DNA from: Alloalcanivorax mobilis
GTDB taxonomy: Bacteria > Pseudomonadota > Gammaproteobacteria > Pseudomonadales > Alcanivoracaceae
Assembly: GCF_002864685.1 (NCBI RefSeq)
Contig: NZ_NMQZ01000005.1
Location: forward strand, 1 to 64,000
DNA length: 64,000 nucleotides
Reading direction: 5' to 3'
Part shown: positions 53,552 through 63,409 of the stretch, in pieces
Numbering within the stretch: the stretch's first letter is position 1
Layout: each line of letters begins with the position of its first letter
Notes under the pieces: model-generated
Told to the model about the DNA's origin: nothing
Seen by the model: the letters and a program-made list of their open reading frames with translations, nothing else
Databases searched by the model: none
Program-made: the position numbers and the translations under genes

Positions 53552-54943
53552 TCAGCCGGCCAGCAACTCGCGCCCGCGCTTTACCGCCGCGCGCACCTGA
53601 TCCGGGGCGGTGCCGCCGATGTGGTTGCGGGCGCTGACCGAGCCTTCCAGGGTCAGCACTTCGAACACGTCGTCGTCGATCTGGTCGCTGAATTGGCGCA
53701 ACTCGGAAATCGACATGTCGCCGAGGTCCTTTTTCTTTTCCACGCCGTAGGCCACCGCCTTGCCGACGATCTCGTGGGAGTCACGGAAGGCGATGCCCTT
53801 GCGCACCAGGTAATCGGCCAGGTCGGTGGCGGTGGCGAAGCCGCGGCGGGCCGCTTCGCGCATGACTTCCCGGTTGGGTTCCAGGGCCGGGATCATGTCG
53901 GCGAAGGCGCGCAGGCAGCCGGCCAGGGTATCGACCGCGTCGAACAGCGGTTCCTTGTCTTCCTGGTTGTCCTTGTTGTAGGCGAGCGGTTGGCTTTTCA
54001 TCAGGGTCAGCAGGCTGATCAGGTGGCCATTCAGCCGCCCGGTCTTGCCGCGCACCAGTTCCGGTACGTCCGGGTTTTTCTTCTGCGGCATGATCGAGCT
54101 GCCGGTGCAGAAACGGTCTGGCAGGTCGATAAAGTTGAATTGGGCGCTGGTCCACAGCACCAGTTCTTCACTGATGCGCGACATGTGCGTGCCGCACAAC
54201 GCCGCCAGGGCGCAGAACTCAATGGCGAAATCCCGATCACCGACCGCGTCCAGGGAGTTTTCGCAGACGCCGTCGAAACCGAGCAGTTCGCAGGTGCGCT
54301 GACGGTTGATCGGATAGGTGGTGCCGGCCAGGGCGGCGGCGCCCAGCGGCATGCGGTTGACCCGCTTGCGGCAGTCGGCGAGCCGTTCCCGGTCGCGCTT
54401 GAGCATCTCGAACCAGGCCAGCAGATGATGGCCGAAGGTGACCGGCTGGGCGGTCTGCAGATGGGTGAAGCCGGGCATGATGGTGGCCGCTTCGCGCTCG
54501 GCCAGATCCAGCAGACCGGTCATCAGGCGCAGCATTTCGGTGCCGATCAGGTCGATCTCGTCGCGCAGCCACAGGCGGATGTCGGTGGCCACCTGATCGT
54601 TGCGCGAGCGGCCGGTGTGCAGCTTCTTGCCGGTGATGCCGATTTTGTCGGTAAGCCGAGCCTCGATGTTCATGTGCACGTCTTCCAGGGCCACCGACCA
54701 CTGGAACTCGCCGGCTTCGATCTCGGCGCGGATTTCGTCCAGCCCCTGAACAATGGCGTCGCGCTCGTCATCGGTGAGCACGCCCACTTCGGCGAGCATG
54801 GTGGCGTGGGCCTGGGAGCCCTGGATGTCCTGCCGATACATGCGCTGGTCGAAGGCGACGCTGGCGGTGAACGCCTGCACGAAGGCATCGGTGGACTCAC
54901 TGAAGCGGCCGCCCCAGAGTTTGTTTTGCTGCTGGTCACTCAT
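53552..54943 (-). CDS. argH: Argininosuccinate lyase
   Basis: A 463-residue lyase splitting argininosuccinate to arginine and fumarate. The superfamily signature [11 protein letters not shown] (281-291) and HLQTAQP with His161 are intact. I chose the ATG at 54943 ([14 protein letters not shown]); a GTG four codons upstream is possible. Its 3' end is 13 bases from the tandem array. Confidence 0.96.
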   Translation of the reverse strand: MSDQQQNKLWGGRFSESTDAFVQAFTASVAFDQRMYRQDIQGSQAHATMLAEVGVLTDDERDAIVQGLDEIRAEIEAGEFQWSVALEDVHMNIEARLTDKIGITGKKLHTGRSRNDQVATDIRLWLRDEIDLIGTEMLRLMTGLLDLAEREAATIMPGFTHLQTAQPVTFGHHLLAWFEMLKRDRERLADCRKRVNRMPLGAAALAGTTYPINRQRTCELLGFDGVCENSLDAVGDRDFAIEFCALAALCGTHMSRISEELVLWTSAQFNFIDLPDRFCTGSSIMPQKKNPDVPELVRGKTGRLNGHLISLLTLMKSQPLAYNKDNQEDKEPLFDAVDTLAGCLRAFADMIPALEPNREVMREAARRGFATATDLADYLVRKGIAFRDSHEIVGKAVAYGVEKKKDLGDMSISELRQFSDQIDDDVFEVLTLEGSVSARNHIGGTAPDQVRAAVKRGRELLAG

Positions 54944-55030
54944 CTTGCTGCTCACGTCCGGCACTGAAATAGACAGGGCGCGCAGTATAGCACCGGCGGG
55001 CGGTGGTATCGTAGGCAAACCCAGGAGCAA

Positions 55031-55113
55031 GTTTAAAGTTACAAGTGACAAGCGCGGGCACGGCCGTGCCGGCGGCAGGGCTGGTCGCCGCGTTTTAACT
55101 TTTAACTTTAAAC
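55031..55113. repeat. Inverted heptameric element (GTTAAAA type)
   Basis: Left arm 55031-55051 (GTTTAAA, GTTACAA, GTGACAA), spacer GCGCGGGCACGGCCG through GCCGCG, right arm 55093-55113 (TTTTAAC, TTTTAAC, TTTAAAC). Located in the divergent argH-algZ region. Its spacer resembles bases 1-40 of the window, although the arms there are of another heptamer type. Confidence 0.85.
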
Positions 55114-55158
55114 TTCCCGTCGGCATGCCGGCTTCGTACCCGACAAATAAGAGCAACC

Positions 55159-56235
55159 ATGACCGAGCCAAGCCAAAACGCTTTCTTGCCCGACCTGTGC
55201 GCCACCCGCGCGGTATTGGTGCTGGTGGTGGTGTGCGAGCTGATGGCGATTGTGATGGCGCTGGTGGGCAGTTACTACGCGCCGTTCAGTTTCGAACGGC
55301 TGGCGCTGACGTCACTGTTGATTCAGTGGATCGGCCTCACCTCGGCGGCGCTGGTGTGCCAGATGCGCGCGCGTTTCAACCGCTTGCCGGCGGCCTGGGC
55401 GGGGTTGGCGGTGGTCGGCGTTGTGGTGCTGGATACGCTGCTGTTCAGCGTGTTCGCGCGCCACCTTTTGGGGTGGATCTCCGGCAGTGGCGCCGGCGGT
55501 GCCTGGCACCGGGACGTGGTCGCCAATGTGCTGATCAGTGCCATTGTCGCCGGTCTGGTGATGCGCTACTTCTATGTGCAGGAGCAGCTCAAGCTCAAGG
55601 AACAGGCGGCGCTGAAATCACGGATCGAATCGCTGCAATCGCGCATCCGTCCGCATTTCCTGTTCAATTCAATGAATATCATCGCCACCTTGATCGCGGT
55701 CGATCCGGACGCCGCCGAACAGGCGGTGGAGGACCTTTCCCGATTGTTCCGCGCCAGCCTGAAGGAAGGCGCGGAACCGGTTTCGCTGGCCGAGGAACTG
55801 GCGCTGTGCGAGCGCTATGTGCGCATTGAGCAATTGCGCATGGGTGAGCGTTTGCGCTTGCAGTGGCACATTGAGGTGGACCCGGCGAGCGTGAGCGTGC
55901 CGCTTCTGACCTTGCAGCCGTTGCTGGAAAATGCGATTTATCATGGTATCCAGCCGCTTACTGAAGGCGGCCTGGTAACGGTGTCGGTGCGCGAAGCCGA
56001 CGGGCGTGTCAGTTTGCACGTCAGTAACCCAAAGCCGCCGGGAGGCAACCGGCATGAGGGCAATCGCATGGCGCTGGAAAACATCCGCCACCGCCTGGAG
56101 GCGATTCATGGCACCGCGGTGACCTTTCATTGCCGCGCCGAACAACAACAATTCGAAGTGCTGATCACCTGGCCGTTGGGACGGCGGGTGGACAAGGGGA
56201 GAAAGCCGGATGCGGATACTGGTATGCGACGATGA
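55159..56235 (+). CDS. algZ: Sensor histidine kinase AlgZ/FimS (LytS family)
   Basis: A 358-residue membrane sensor. About four N-terminal hydrophobic helices (17-40, 48-67, 80-100, 119-140) precede a His kinase region with [12 protein letters not shown], His166 being the usual phosphorylation site of this family. An ATPase N-box follows in [13 protein letters not shown]. It overlaps algR by 26 bases. In Pseudomonas the pair controls alginate and type IV pili. Confidence 0.92.
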   Translation: MTEPSQNAFLPDLCATRAVLVLVVVCELMAIVMALVGSYYAPFSFERLALTSLLIQWIGLTSAALVCQMRARFNRLPAAWAGLAVVGVVVLDTLLFSVFARHLLGWISGSGAGGAWHRDVVANVLISAIVAGLVMRYFYVQEQLKLKEQAALKSRIESLQSRIRPHFLFNSMNIIATLIAVDPDAAEQAVEDLSRLFRASLKEGAEPVSLAEELALCERYVRIEQLRMGERLRLQWHIEVDPASVSVPLLTLQPLLENAIYHGIQPLTEGGLVTVSVREADGRVSLHVSNPKPPGGNRHEGNRMALENIRHRLEAIHGTAVTFHCRAEQQQFEVLITWPLGRRVDKGRKPDADTGMRR

Positions 56236-56950
56236 AGCCCTGGCGCGGCTGCGGCTGCGGCGCCTGGTGGAACGTTTTCACATGGAGGTGGTGGGCGAGG
56301 CCAGCAATGGCCGGGAAGTGATTGAACAGGCCAGCCGTCTGAACCCGGATGTGGTGTTGATGGACATTCGCATGCCGGACATGGACGGCGTCGAGGCCGC
56401 CGCCCATCTGGACTTGCTCGACAGCCCGCCGGCGGTGATCTTCTGCACCGCCTACGAGGATCACGCCCTGCAAGCGTTCCGCGTGCACGCGGTGGATTAT
56501 CTGCTTAAACCGGTGGGCCGCGAGGATCTCAATCGCGCGCTGGAGAAGGCTCGCTCGCTGAACCGCCTGCAACTGGCGGAGATGACCCACAAACTGGCGG
56601 CGCACCGGCCGGAACGCCGCCGCCACCTGAGCGCCCGCACTCATCGGGGCTTGGAACTGGTGCCGGTGGAAGACGTGCGTTATTTCCAGGCCGACCAGAA
56701 ATACGTCGCCGCTCACCATCCCGGCGGGCATGTGTTGCTCGATGAACCGCTCAAGACCCTGGAAGGCGAATTCGGCGACCTGTTCGTGCGCATCCATCGC
56801 AGCACCCTGGCTTCGTTGCACTTTATCGAAAGCATGGAAACCTGTCGCCGGGGTGGCTACGAGGTGCATCTGCGCGGAGTGCGCAAGCCGCTCAGCGTCA
56901 GCCGCCGGCATATGCCCGGGCTGCGCCGGGCACTGGGACGGCGCGGCTAG
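56210..56950 (+). CDS. algR: Response regulator AlgR (LytTR type)
   Basis: A 246-residue response regulator. The receiver domain (1-120) has acidic DD at 7-8, phospho-acceptor Asp52 (LMDIRMPDMDG) and Lys at LLKPVG. The LytTR DNA-binding domain runs from about 140 to 240 (VEDVRYFQADQKYVAAH, then SVSRRHMPGLRRAL). It starts inside algZ and is upstream of hemC, as in pseudomonads. Confidence 0.94.
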   Translation: MRILVCDDEALARLRLRRLVERFHMEVVGEASNGREVIEQASRLNPDVVLMDIRMPDMDGVEAAAHLDLLDSPPAVIFCTAYEDHALQAFRVHAVDYLLKPVGREDLNRALEKARSLNRLQLAEMTHKLAAHRPERRRHLSARTHRGLELVPVEDVRYFQADQKYVAAHHPGGHVLLDEPLKTLEGEFGDLFVRIHRSTLASLHFIESMETCRRGGYEVHLRGVRKPLSVSRRHMPGLRRALGRRG

Positions 56951-56959
56951 GCCGGGGAA

Positions 56960-57069
56960 CAAGCTGCAAGGGCGGCTACGTAGACCCACCTTGCCGCCCA
57001 CGGCTTTTGGCTTGTAGCTTGAGGCTTGCAGCTTGCTTCTAGCGCAGAAGCATCTGTCACGGCATGGCC
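56960..57069. repeat. Inverted heptameric element (GGCTTGC type) with conserved tail
   Basis: Left arm 56960-56973 (CAAGCTG, CAAGGGC), spacer with GGCTACGTAG and CCCACGGC, right arm 57009-57036 (GGCTTGT, AGCTTGA, GGCTTGC, AGCTTGC). The tail CGCAGAAGCATCTG then GGCATGGCC (57043-57069) matches the tail at 43764-43792. It lies between algR and hemC. Confidence 0.85.
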
Positions 57070-57163
57070 TCCCCGTTCCCTGCAACCCGTTCCGTGTTCC
57101 CCCATCGGCCCGTCCGCCGCTTTCCGTTAGACTATGCCTCCCCATTCCAGCAAGGAGCTTGCC

Positions 57164-58099
57164 ATGCCCGCCGATATTCTGCGCATCGCCACCCGTTCCA
57201 GTCCTTTGGCGATCTGGCAGGCGGAGTACGTTCAACAGCGGCTGGAAGCGTTGCATCAGGGGCTGAGCGTGGAGCTGGTGCGGATCAAGACCCAGGGCGA
57301 CAAGATTCTCGATACGCCGTTGGCGAAGATCGGCGGCAAGGGCCTGTTCGTTAAGGAACTGGAAGAGGCGATGATGGACGGCCGCGCCGACATCGCGGTG
57401 CATTCCATGAAGGATGTGCCCATGGAGCTGCCCGAGGGCATGGCACTGCCGGTGATTTGCGAGCGCGAAGACCCCCGCGACGCCTTCGTGTCCAATCATC
57501 ACGACGCGCTGATGAGCCTGCCCCAGGGAGCCCGATTGGGCACCTCCAGCCTGCGCCGCCAGGCCCAGGCGCTGGCGCTGCGGCCGGATCTGCAGGTTGC
57601 CAGCCTGCGCGGTAACGTGCAGACCCGGCTGGGTAAACTGGACGACGGCCAGTTCGACGCCATTATCCTGGCCGCCGCCGGGCTGAAGCGGCTGCGGATG
57701 CAGGCACGAATCCGTTACGAAATGCCGCCGGAAGAACTGCTGCCGGCGGTGGGGCAGGGCGCCGTGGGCATTGAATGTCGGGCCGATGATGAGCGGGTGA
57801 GCGCGTTGCTGGCGCCGCTCAGCGACCCGCTCACCTGGGACCGGGTTACCGCCGAGCGGGCCATGAACCGGCGCCTGGAAGGCGGCTGCCAGGTGCCGAT
57901 CGCCGGGTTCGCGTTGCGCGAAGAGGGCGACACGCTGTGGCTGCGTGGCCTGGTGGCCAGCGAAGACGGCAAGACGGTGCTGCGCGCCGAGGCCCGGGCG
58001 CCGCGCGGCGAGGCGGCGGCCCTTGGCGTTGGCGTGGCCGAGGATCTGCTCGGCCAGGGCGCCGACCGCATTCTGCAGGCGCTTTACCAGCGCCCATGA
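57164..58099 (+). CDS. hemC: Porphobilinogen deaminase (hydroxymethylbilane synthase)
   Basis: A 311-residue enzyme joining four porphobilinogens. The dipyrromethane cofactor cysteine Cys242 (GGCQVP) and catalytic Asp84 (SMKDVP) are at the E. coli residue numbers. I chose the ATG at 57164 after CAAGGAGC. The stop overlaps hemD as ATGA. Confidence 0.96.
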   Translation: MPADILRIATRSSPLAIWQAEYVQQRLEALHQGLSVELVRIKTQGDKILDTPLAKIGGKGLFVKELEEAMMDGRADIAVHSMKDVPMELPEGMALPVICEREDPRDAFVSNHHDALMSLPQGARLGTSSLRRQAQALALRPDLQVASLRGNVQTRLGKLDDGQFDAIILAAAGLKRLRMQARIRYEMPPEELLPAVGQGAVGIECRADDERVSALLAPLSDPLTWDRVTAERAMNRRLEGGCQVPIAGFALREEGDTLWLRGLVASEDGKTVLRAEARAPRGEAAALGVGVAEDLLGQGADRILQALYQRP

Positions 58100-58797
58100 G
58101 CCGGGTGCTGATTACCCGCCCGGATGGCCAGACCGAAGGCCTGGCAAGGCGCCTGCGTGAGGCCGGCCACCAGCCGCTGGTGAGTCCGGCGCTGTTGATC
58201 TCGCCGCTGCCGCTGGGCGACCCGGACCGCCGCCGGGTGTTGGATCTGGATCTCTACCACGCGGTGTTTTTCGTCAGCGCCAACGCCGCCGCCCACGGCG
58301 TGGCGGCGATCGCCGACCTGTGGCCGCAATGGCCGGTGGGCGTGCACTGGCTGGCGGTGGGCGAAGCCACCGCGGCGGTGCTCCGTGACGCCGGCCTGAC
58401 GCCGGAACTGCCGCAGCGGGGCTTTAACTCCGAGGCGGTGCTGGCGTTGCCTTGCCTGGCCGACGTCAACGAGCGGAACATTCTGATCTGCCGTGGCGAG
58501 AGCGGCCGCGACTGGCTGGCCGCGCGCCTGCGTGAGCGCGGCGCCCGGGTGGATGTGCTGCCCTGTTATCGGCGCCGCGCCAATCCGGGGTTTGCCTGGC
58601 CGGACGGCACCGGCACGGTGATGGTCACCAGTGTCGAGGGCTGGCTGGCCATGGCGGCCAGCGTGCCCGCCGACGCGCGGGTGATCGCCGCCGGCGAGCG
58701 GATCGCCGCGCGGGTGCGTGAAGCGCACCCCGGGCCGGTGGTGGTGGCCGCCAGCGCCCACGACATTGACATGGTCGCCGCCTTGCCGCCGCCATGA
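58096..58797 (+). CDS. hemD: Uroporphyrinogen-III synthase
   Basis: A 233-residue cyclising enzyme with the low-conservation HemD pattern: [19 protein letters not shown] at the N-terminus, [23 protein letters not shown] and VMVTSVEGW. The position after hemC with ATGA overlap confirms it. Its product leads to both haem and the corrin ring. Confidence 0.92.
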   Translation: MSRVLITRPDGQTEGLARRLREAGHQPLVSPALLISPLPLGDPDRRRVLDLDLYHAVFFVSANAAAHGVAAIADLWPQWPVGVHWLAVGEATAAVLRDAGLTPELPQRGFNSEAVLALPCLADVNERNILICRGESGRDWLAARLRERGARVDVLPCYRRRANPGFAWPDGTGTVMVTSVEGWLAMAASVPADARVIAAGERIAARVREAHPGPVVVAASAHDIDMVAALPPP

Positions 58798-58973
58798 TGC
58801 GTTTAGGTTCATGCCGTGGCGGGTTGGCCATCGGGACCACGGTGCCCGGCGGGTTGTGCGGGCCTGATTGGCCACATCACTGTCGCCAGGTGTGATAACT
58901 CAAGTATCCTGTGCCTCACCGATGGGAACGACGGGCGCCTGGCGAGGCGCGGAGAAACAAAAAAGGAGACTCC

Positions 58974-59948
58974 ATGACGCCGCAAAGCCACCTTTCCCGC
59001 CAGCGGGGCGTGAGCCTCTGGCCGATCTTGATCGTGATTATCGTGGTTGCTGCCCTGGCCGTGGCCGGCTGGTGGGGCTGGCAGCAGTGGCTGCGCCTGG
59101 AGAGCGACCGCGCTGGCTTGAGCCGCGAGGTGTCCAGCCTGCGCGAGACTCTGGAGGATCAACAGCGCCGCCAGGCCTCGGCGATGGCCACGCTACGCGA
59201 TCAACAGGACCGTTTCGAGGCGAGCCTCGCCGAAGGGCGCGCCGCGATGACCGACATGAAGCAGGGTGGCCAGCGGCTGTGGCTGATCAACGAGGCGGAA
59301 TCCCTGGCCAGCCTGGCCAGCCAGCGGCTGCTGCTCACCGGTGACGCCGCCGCCGCCCGGCGCCTGCTCAAAGCCGCCGACGATACCCTGGCACGGCTGG
59401 ACGACCCCCAGGCGCTGCCCGCCCGCCGCGCCCTGGCGGTGGACATGGAAAAACTCAGCGGCGCGCTGCAGGTGGATGTCCAGGCCATGGTGTTGCGCCT
59501 TGGTGCCTTGCAGGCGCTGGTGCCGGAGCTGGCGGTGCCAGCGCGCGCCAATCCGCCGCAAAGCGACAGCGGCGCCGAAGGCCAGGGCGCCCCGTCCTGG
59601 TGGCACAGAATACTCGGCCATCTGCCGGTCAACGTGCGTCACTACGACGACAAAGTGCCCTTGCCGCTGACCGACACCCAGGCCTCTCTGGTGCGTTTGA
59701 CCCTGGACGCGAGCCTGCAGCAAGCGCAACTGGCGCTGATGCAGGGGCGCGCCGACGCCTATGAACAGGCCCTGGCCCAGGTGCGCGGCACGCTCACCCA
59801 GTGGTTCCCGGCGGATCAGGGCCGGGTGCGGCAGATGCGCAGCGCCATTGATGAACTGAACAGCAGCGACGTGCGCCAGGCGTTGCCGGAAATCGGCGCC
59901 GGGCTGGCGGCGGTTCGCGAGCTCAAGCGCAAGGAGGCCGGCCAATGA
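58974..59948 (+). CDS. hemX: HemX-like membrane protein
   Basis: A 324-residue inner-membrane protein with one N-terminal helix (about 16-36, WPILIVIIVVAALAVAGWW), a coiled-coil segment (about 42-80) and a helical periplasmic domain. Named for its place after hemD; a methyltransferase function once proposed for HemX is not supported here (no SAM motif). I chose the ATG at 58974 after AAAGGAG. Confidence 0.88.
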   Translation: MTPQSHLSRQRGVSLWPILIVIIVVAALAVAGWWGWQQWLRLESDRAGLSREVSSLRETLEDQQRRQASAMATLRDQQDRFEASLAEGRAAMTDMKQGGQRLWLINEAESLASLASQRLLLTGDAAAARRLLKAADDTLARLDDPQALPARRALAVDMEKLSGALQVDVQAMVLRLGALQALVPELAVPARANPPQSDSGAEGQGAPSWWHRILGHLPVNVRHYDDKVPLPLTDTQASLVRLTLDASLQQAQLALMQGRADAYEQALAQVRGTLTQWFPADQGRVRQMRSAIDELNSSDVRQALPEIGAGLAAVRELKRKEAGQ

Positions 59949-61183
59949 AAAAGGCCCTGCTGCTGATCGTGGTGGCGCTGCTGGCCGCCACCGCGCTGGG
60001 ACGCTGGATGGCCGCTGACTCCGGTTATGTGCTGGTGATCCGTGACAGCTGGCGCATGGAGACCACCCTGGGGTTCACTGTACTGCTGGCCCTGGTGCTG
60101 GCGGTGGCCCTGGTGGTATTGACCCTGCTCGGCAATCTGGCCTGGAACCTGGCCGAGCCGGTGCGCGCCACCCGCCGTTTCCGCCGCCGCCGCGCGTTGC
60201 GCCGGCTCAAGGCGGGCTTTATCCATCTGCTGGATGGTGATCTGGACAAGGCCGAGCGCATGCTGGGCGCCGCCGGTGAGCACGGTGACTGGCCGCTGGC
60301 GGCCTGGTTGCTGGCCGCCGAGTGCGCCCACGAGCGCGGTGACCGGGAAGCACTGGAAGGCTACCTGATGGAGGCCGCCGGTGAGCGCCGTGGCGAGCGC
60401 GTCAGTGGTTTGATGCGGGCGCGCTTCGCGCTGGAGGATGGCCGCCCGGACGAAGCGCGCGTGGTGCTGAAAAAGCTGGTCGAGCAGGCGCCGCGCAACC
60501 GGCGCATTCTGGCGCTGTACGCGGACGTGCTGGAGCGCCAGCGGCATTGGCGCGAGCTGTGCGAATTGCTGCCGGTATTGCGCCGCCACCTGGGTGACGC
60601 CGCGGTGGTGCGTCGGGAGCGGCGGGCCTGGCTGGCACGGGTGCAGGAGACCGCGCAGAAGCCGGGGTTCAACGACGCCGGCCAGCGCCTGGGCGAGCTG
60701 CAACAACTGTGGAAGAGCGTGCCCACGGCGTTGAAACAGGACCCGGCCATGGTGGCCCGTTACGCCGGCTTTGTGGCCCAGCTTGGCGATGGCCGCACCG
60801 CCCTGACCCTGGTGCGCGAGCAGCTGGCCCGCGACTGGGACGACCGCCTGCCGCCGGTATTGGAAGCCATCGATGACCGCTCCGCCGATGAGCTGCTGCA
60901 GCGGTTGGAGCAGTGGCTGGTGGAGCGCCCCGGCAATGCCGCGGTGCTGGTCACCGCCGGCCGGGTGGCCCTGAAAGCCCGCCTGTGGGGCAAGGCGCAG
61001 AGCTTTTTCGAGGCCGCCGCCAACTCCAGCCAGAGCGCCACCGCCCTGGCGGAATTATCGCGCCTGTATCTGGCGCTGGGCGATCACAGCAAGGCGGCCG
61101 CTACCCTGGAACGCCGGGTGCGCGATCTGGATGGCACCCTGCCGGCGCTGCCGCTGCCGGATAACGCCACCGCCAGTCGATGA
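59945..61183 (+). CDS. hemY: HemY-like TPR membrane protein
   Basis: A 412-residue protein with two N-terminal helices (about 4-22, 42-60) and a TPR-rich C-terminal domain. It overlaps hemX as ATGA and ends the hemCDXY operon. Its role in haem metabolism is indirect or unknown; it is not the protoporphyrinogen oxidase also called HemY in Gram-positives. Confidence 0.9.
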   Translation: MKKALLLIVVALLAATALGRWMAADSGYVLVIRDSWRMETTLGFTVLLALVLAVALVVLTLLGNLAWNLAEPVRATRRFRRRRALRRLKAGFIHLLDGDLDKAERMLGAAGEHGDWPLAAWLLAAECAHERGDREALEGYLMEAAGERRGERVSGLMRARFALEDGRPDEARVVLKKLVEQAPRNRRILALYADVLERQRHWRELCELLPVLRRHLGDAAVVRRERRAWLARVQETAQKPGFNDAGQRLGELQQLWKSVPTALKQDPAMVARYAGFVAQLGDGRTALTLVREQLARDWDDRLPPVLEAIDDRSADELLQRLEQWLVERPGNAAVLVTAGRVALKARLWGKAQSFFEAAANSSQSATALAELSRLYLALGDHSKAAATLERRVRDLDGTLPALPLPDNATASR

Positions 61184-61221
61184 TCGGGGCCGCCGCCCGC
61201 CAGGGGGGGTTCAGAGGTTCC

Positions 61222-61770
61222 TTAGCTTCCTGAGCCGTTGCTGGCGGCCACGCGGCGGGCGATTTGCCGTGCGACGTCAGCCCAGGCCGCGTCCAGTTGT
61301 GTGACCAACTCCTGATAGCCATCCTGCTTGAGCGGTCGCTGCACTTGAAACCGCTCACCGCTCTCGTGGCCGGTGCCGTCGCGGTACCACCAGCTTCCCT
61401 GCACCTGGGCCTGGCCATCGCCGCTGCCCTGAAAACGCACCACCTCCACCACCAGGCGGCCCGACGCCGGCAGCCCCTGCCCGGCCAGGTGCACCGCCAG
61501 GGCGCGCCGCAATTGCTCGGGCAGCGGGTCGGCCCAGCGATGCTGACGGGCGGCGTGCACCTCCACCGGCCCGGTCTGCACCATTACGCCATCCTGGTCC
61601 AGGTAGCTGGCCAGCCGCAGCTCGACCCGTGGCAGGCTGCCAGGCGCGGCGGCCTGGCCCGCGCCGGGCAACAGGTATTGATGCTCCGCCGGCACCGGAC
61701 TGGACAGGCAGCCGCCCAGAGCCAGGCTCAACAGAACGACGAGGGCGGCGGGGTGGTGGACGTTACTCAT
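61222..61770 (-). CDS. pqiC: Intermembrane transport lipoprotein PqiC
   Basis: A 182-residue lipoprotein with lipobox LALGGC, Cys21 being the lipidated residue, and the PqiC domain (RVELRLASYLDQDGVMVQ). It anchors the PqiB tunnel to the outer membrane. Its start overlaps the pqiB end by 8 bases. Confidence 0.9.
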   Translation of the reverse strand: MSNVHHPAALVVLLSLALGGCLSSPVPAEHQYLLPGAGQAAAPGSLPRVELRLASYLDQDGVMVQTGPVEVHAARQHRWADPLPEQLRRALAVHLAGQGLPASGRLVVEVVRFQGSGDGQAQVQGSWWYRDGTGHESGERFQVQRPLKQDGYQELVTQLDAAWADVARQIARRVAASNGSGS

Positions 61771-63409
61771 CGGCTTGGGCCTTCGGCAGGGGGTCGGCGT
61801 CGTGATCGCGGTCGAAGATCAGCGCATTGGGTTTGTCGCGCAGGGTGCGCACCAGCGGCTCGGCGTCGCGGATCAGGCGCTCCAACCGCTTCAGCGTGTC
61901 GGAGAGCTGCCCGTAGCCCTGGGAGCCGGGCGCCACGCCACCCAGGGTTTGCTGCAAGGCGTTGAGCGTTTGCTCCAGGCGCGCCGGCAATTGCGCGGTG
62001 GCCGGGTCGCCGAGCACTGCTTCCAGGCGCTCGGCGGCGTCGCCGAACTGGCGCAGGGTCGTTTCGGAGGCGGCCAGGTTGCGATCCAGTTTATTGGCGA
62101 TCTGCTCCAGGGGCAGGCTGTTGAGGGTGTTCATCAATTGGGTGATCTGACCTTCCAGTTGCGCCAGACCGCCCTGGGCGGTGGGGAACACCGGCACGTT
62201 CTGGAAGCGCCGGGCCACATAGTCATCGGCGTCGTCGTGGAAGTTGAGGTCCACGAACAGCGCACCGGTGAGCAGGTTGGCCGACTGCAGCGTGGCGCGC
62301 AGGCCGTGTTTGAACATGCGGTCCAGCCGTTGTTGCCAGTCGTCGAGCAGCGGTTCGGTGGTTTCCGTGACGCGTTGCGGTTCGATGCGGATCAATACCG
62401 GAATGGCGAAACGCGTCAAGGTGTCGGGCTGGTCGGCGGTGAAATGCCAGGGCACCTGCTCGACGGTGCCCACGCGCACGCCTCGGTATTCCACCGGCGC
62501 GCCGCGACGCAGGCCGCGCACCGTTTCCTCGACCATCATCACGTATTCGATGTATTGATCGAACAAACCACGCCGGGCAGATTCCTGGTCGGCATAGAGG
62601 GTGAACCGCGCATCGTTGGCGATCGGATCACCGGGGGCCACGCCGGCGTCCGGCACGCCAAAGGCGACGCCGCCGCCGAGCAGGGTTTCCAGCGATTGCA
62701 GATTGACGCGAAAGCCCTGCGCATCCAGTTCGAAGCCGACCCCGGAGACGCTCCAGAAGCGGGTGGTGTCGGTGACCAGCACGTCGTAGGGCTTTTCGAT
62801 GAAGATGCGGTGTTCGATGTGCTGGCTGGCGGCGTCGAACTCGGTGTTCACCACCCGGCCCACGGTGAGGTTGCGATAGGTGACCGGGTCGCCGGTGCTG
62901 ACGCTGTTGCCCGGCTCGCTGTCCAGGTTCAGGTACAGGCCGCGCGCGCCGGCCTCGGTGACCGGCGGTTGATCCTCAACGGCGAACTTGCGCTTCTCTT
63001 CCTTGCTTTTGCCCGGCTGCAACTCGATGTAGGCGCCGGAGAGCACCGTGCCCAGGCCACTGATGCCCTCGCGGCCGATGCGCGGCTTCACCACCCAGAA
63101 TTTGGAATCCTGGTTGAGCATGCGATCGCCGCCGGCTTGCAGGCGGGCGGTGACGATGGCGTGGGTCAGATCATCGGAAAGCGTCACCGACTCCACCTGC
63201 CCGACCTGCACGCTGCGGGTTTTAATCGCGGTCTTGCCGGCCTGGATGCCCTCCGCGTCCTTGAGGCGCAGGGTCACCGTGGGACCCTGGCCGGACAAGT
63301 GATCGAACACCAGCCACAGGCCGATCAGCAACGCGGCGAGCGGAATCAGCCACACCGGTGACAGGCGCGGCAGCCGCTCAGTGAGAGCGCGGGAAGAGGG
63401 TTGGGTCAT
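61763..63409 (-). CDS. pqiB: MCE-family protein PqiB
   Basis: A 548-residue MCE (MlaD-like) protein with an N-terminal helix (about 17-35) and three MCE domains (for example VQVGQVESVTLSD; YRNLTVGRVVNTEFD; YRGVRVGTVEQVPW), then a C-terminal coiled-coil. PqiB hexamers stack into a tube across the periplasm for lipid movement. It overlaps pqiA by 32 bases. Confidence 0.94.
   Translation of the reverse strand: MTQPSSRALTERLPRLSPVWLIPLAALLIGLWLVFDHLSGQGPTVTLRLKDAEGIQAGKTAIKTRSVQVGQVESVTLSDDLTHAIVTARLQAGGDRMLNQDSKFWVVKPRIGREGISGLGTVLSGAYIELQPGKSKEEKRKFAVEDQPPVTEAGARGLYLNLDSEPGNSVSTGDPVTYRNLTVGRVVNTEFDAASQHIEHRIFIEKPYDVLVTDTTRFWSVSGVGFELDAQGFRVNLQSLETLLGGGVAFGVPDAGVAPGDPIANDARFTLYADQESARRGLFDQYIEYVMMVEETVRGLRRGAPVEYRGVRVGTVEQVPWHFTADQPDTLTRFAIPVLIRIEPQRVTETTEPLLDDWQQRLDRMFKHGLRATLQSANLLTGALFVDLNFHDDADDYVARRFQNVPVFPTAQGGLAQLEGQITQLMNTLNSLPLEQIANKLDRNLAASETTLRQFGDAAERLEAVLGDPATAQLPARLEQTLNALQQTLGGVAPGSQGYGQLSDTLKRLERLIRDAEPLVRTLRDKPNALIFDRDHDADPLPKAQADE

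Noticed and set aside
58974-59948. Uroporphyrinogen methyltransferase
   Set aside because: HemX is sometimes labelled so, but no SAM-binding motif is present and the protein is a membrane-anchored coiled-coil.
61775-63361. Plus-strand 528-residue frame opposite pqiB
   Set aside because: Antisense shadow; pqiB has clear MCE domains and coupled neighbours.
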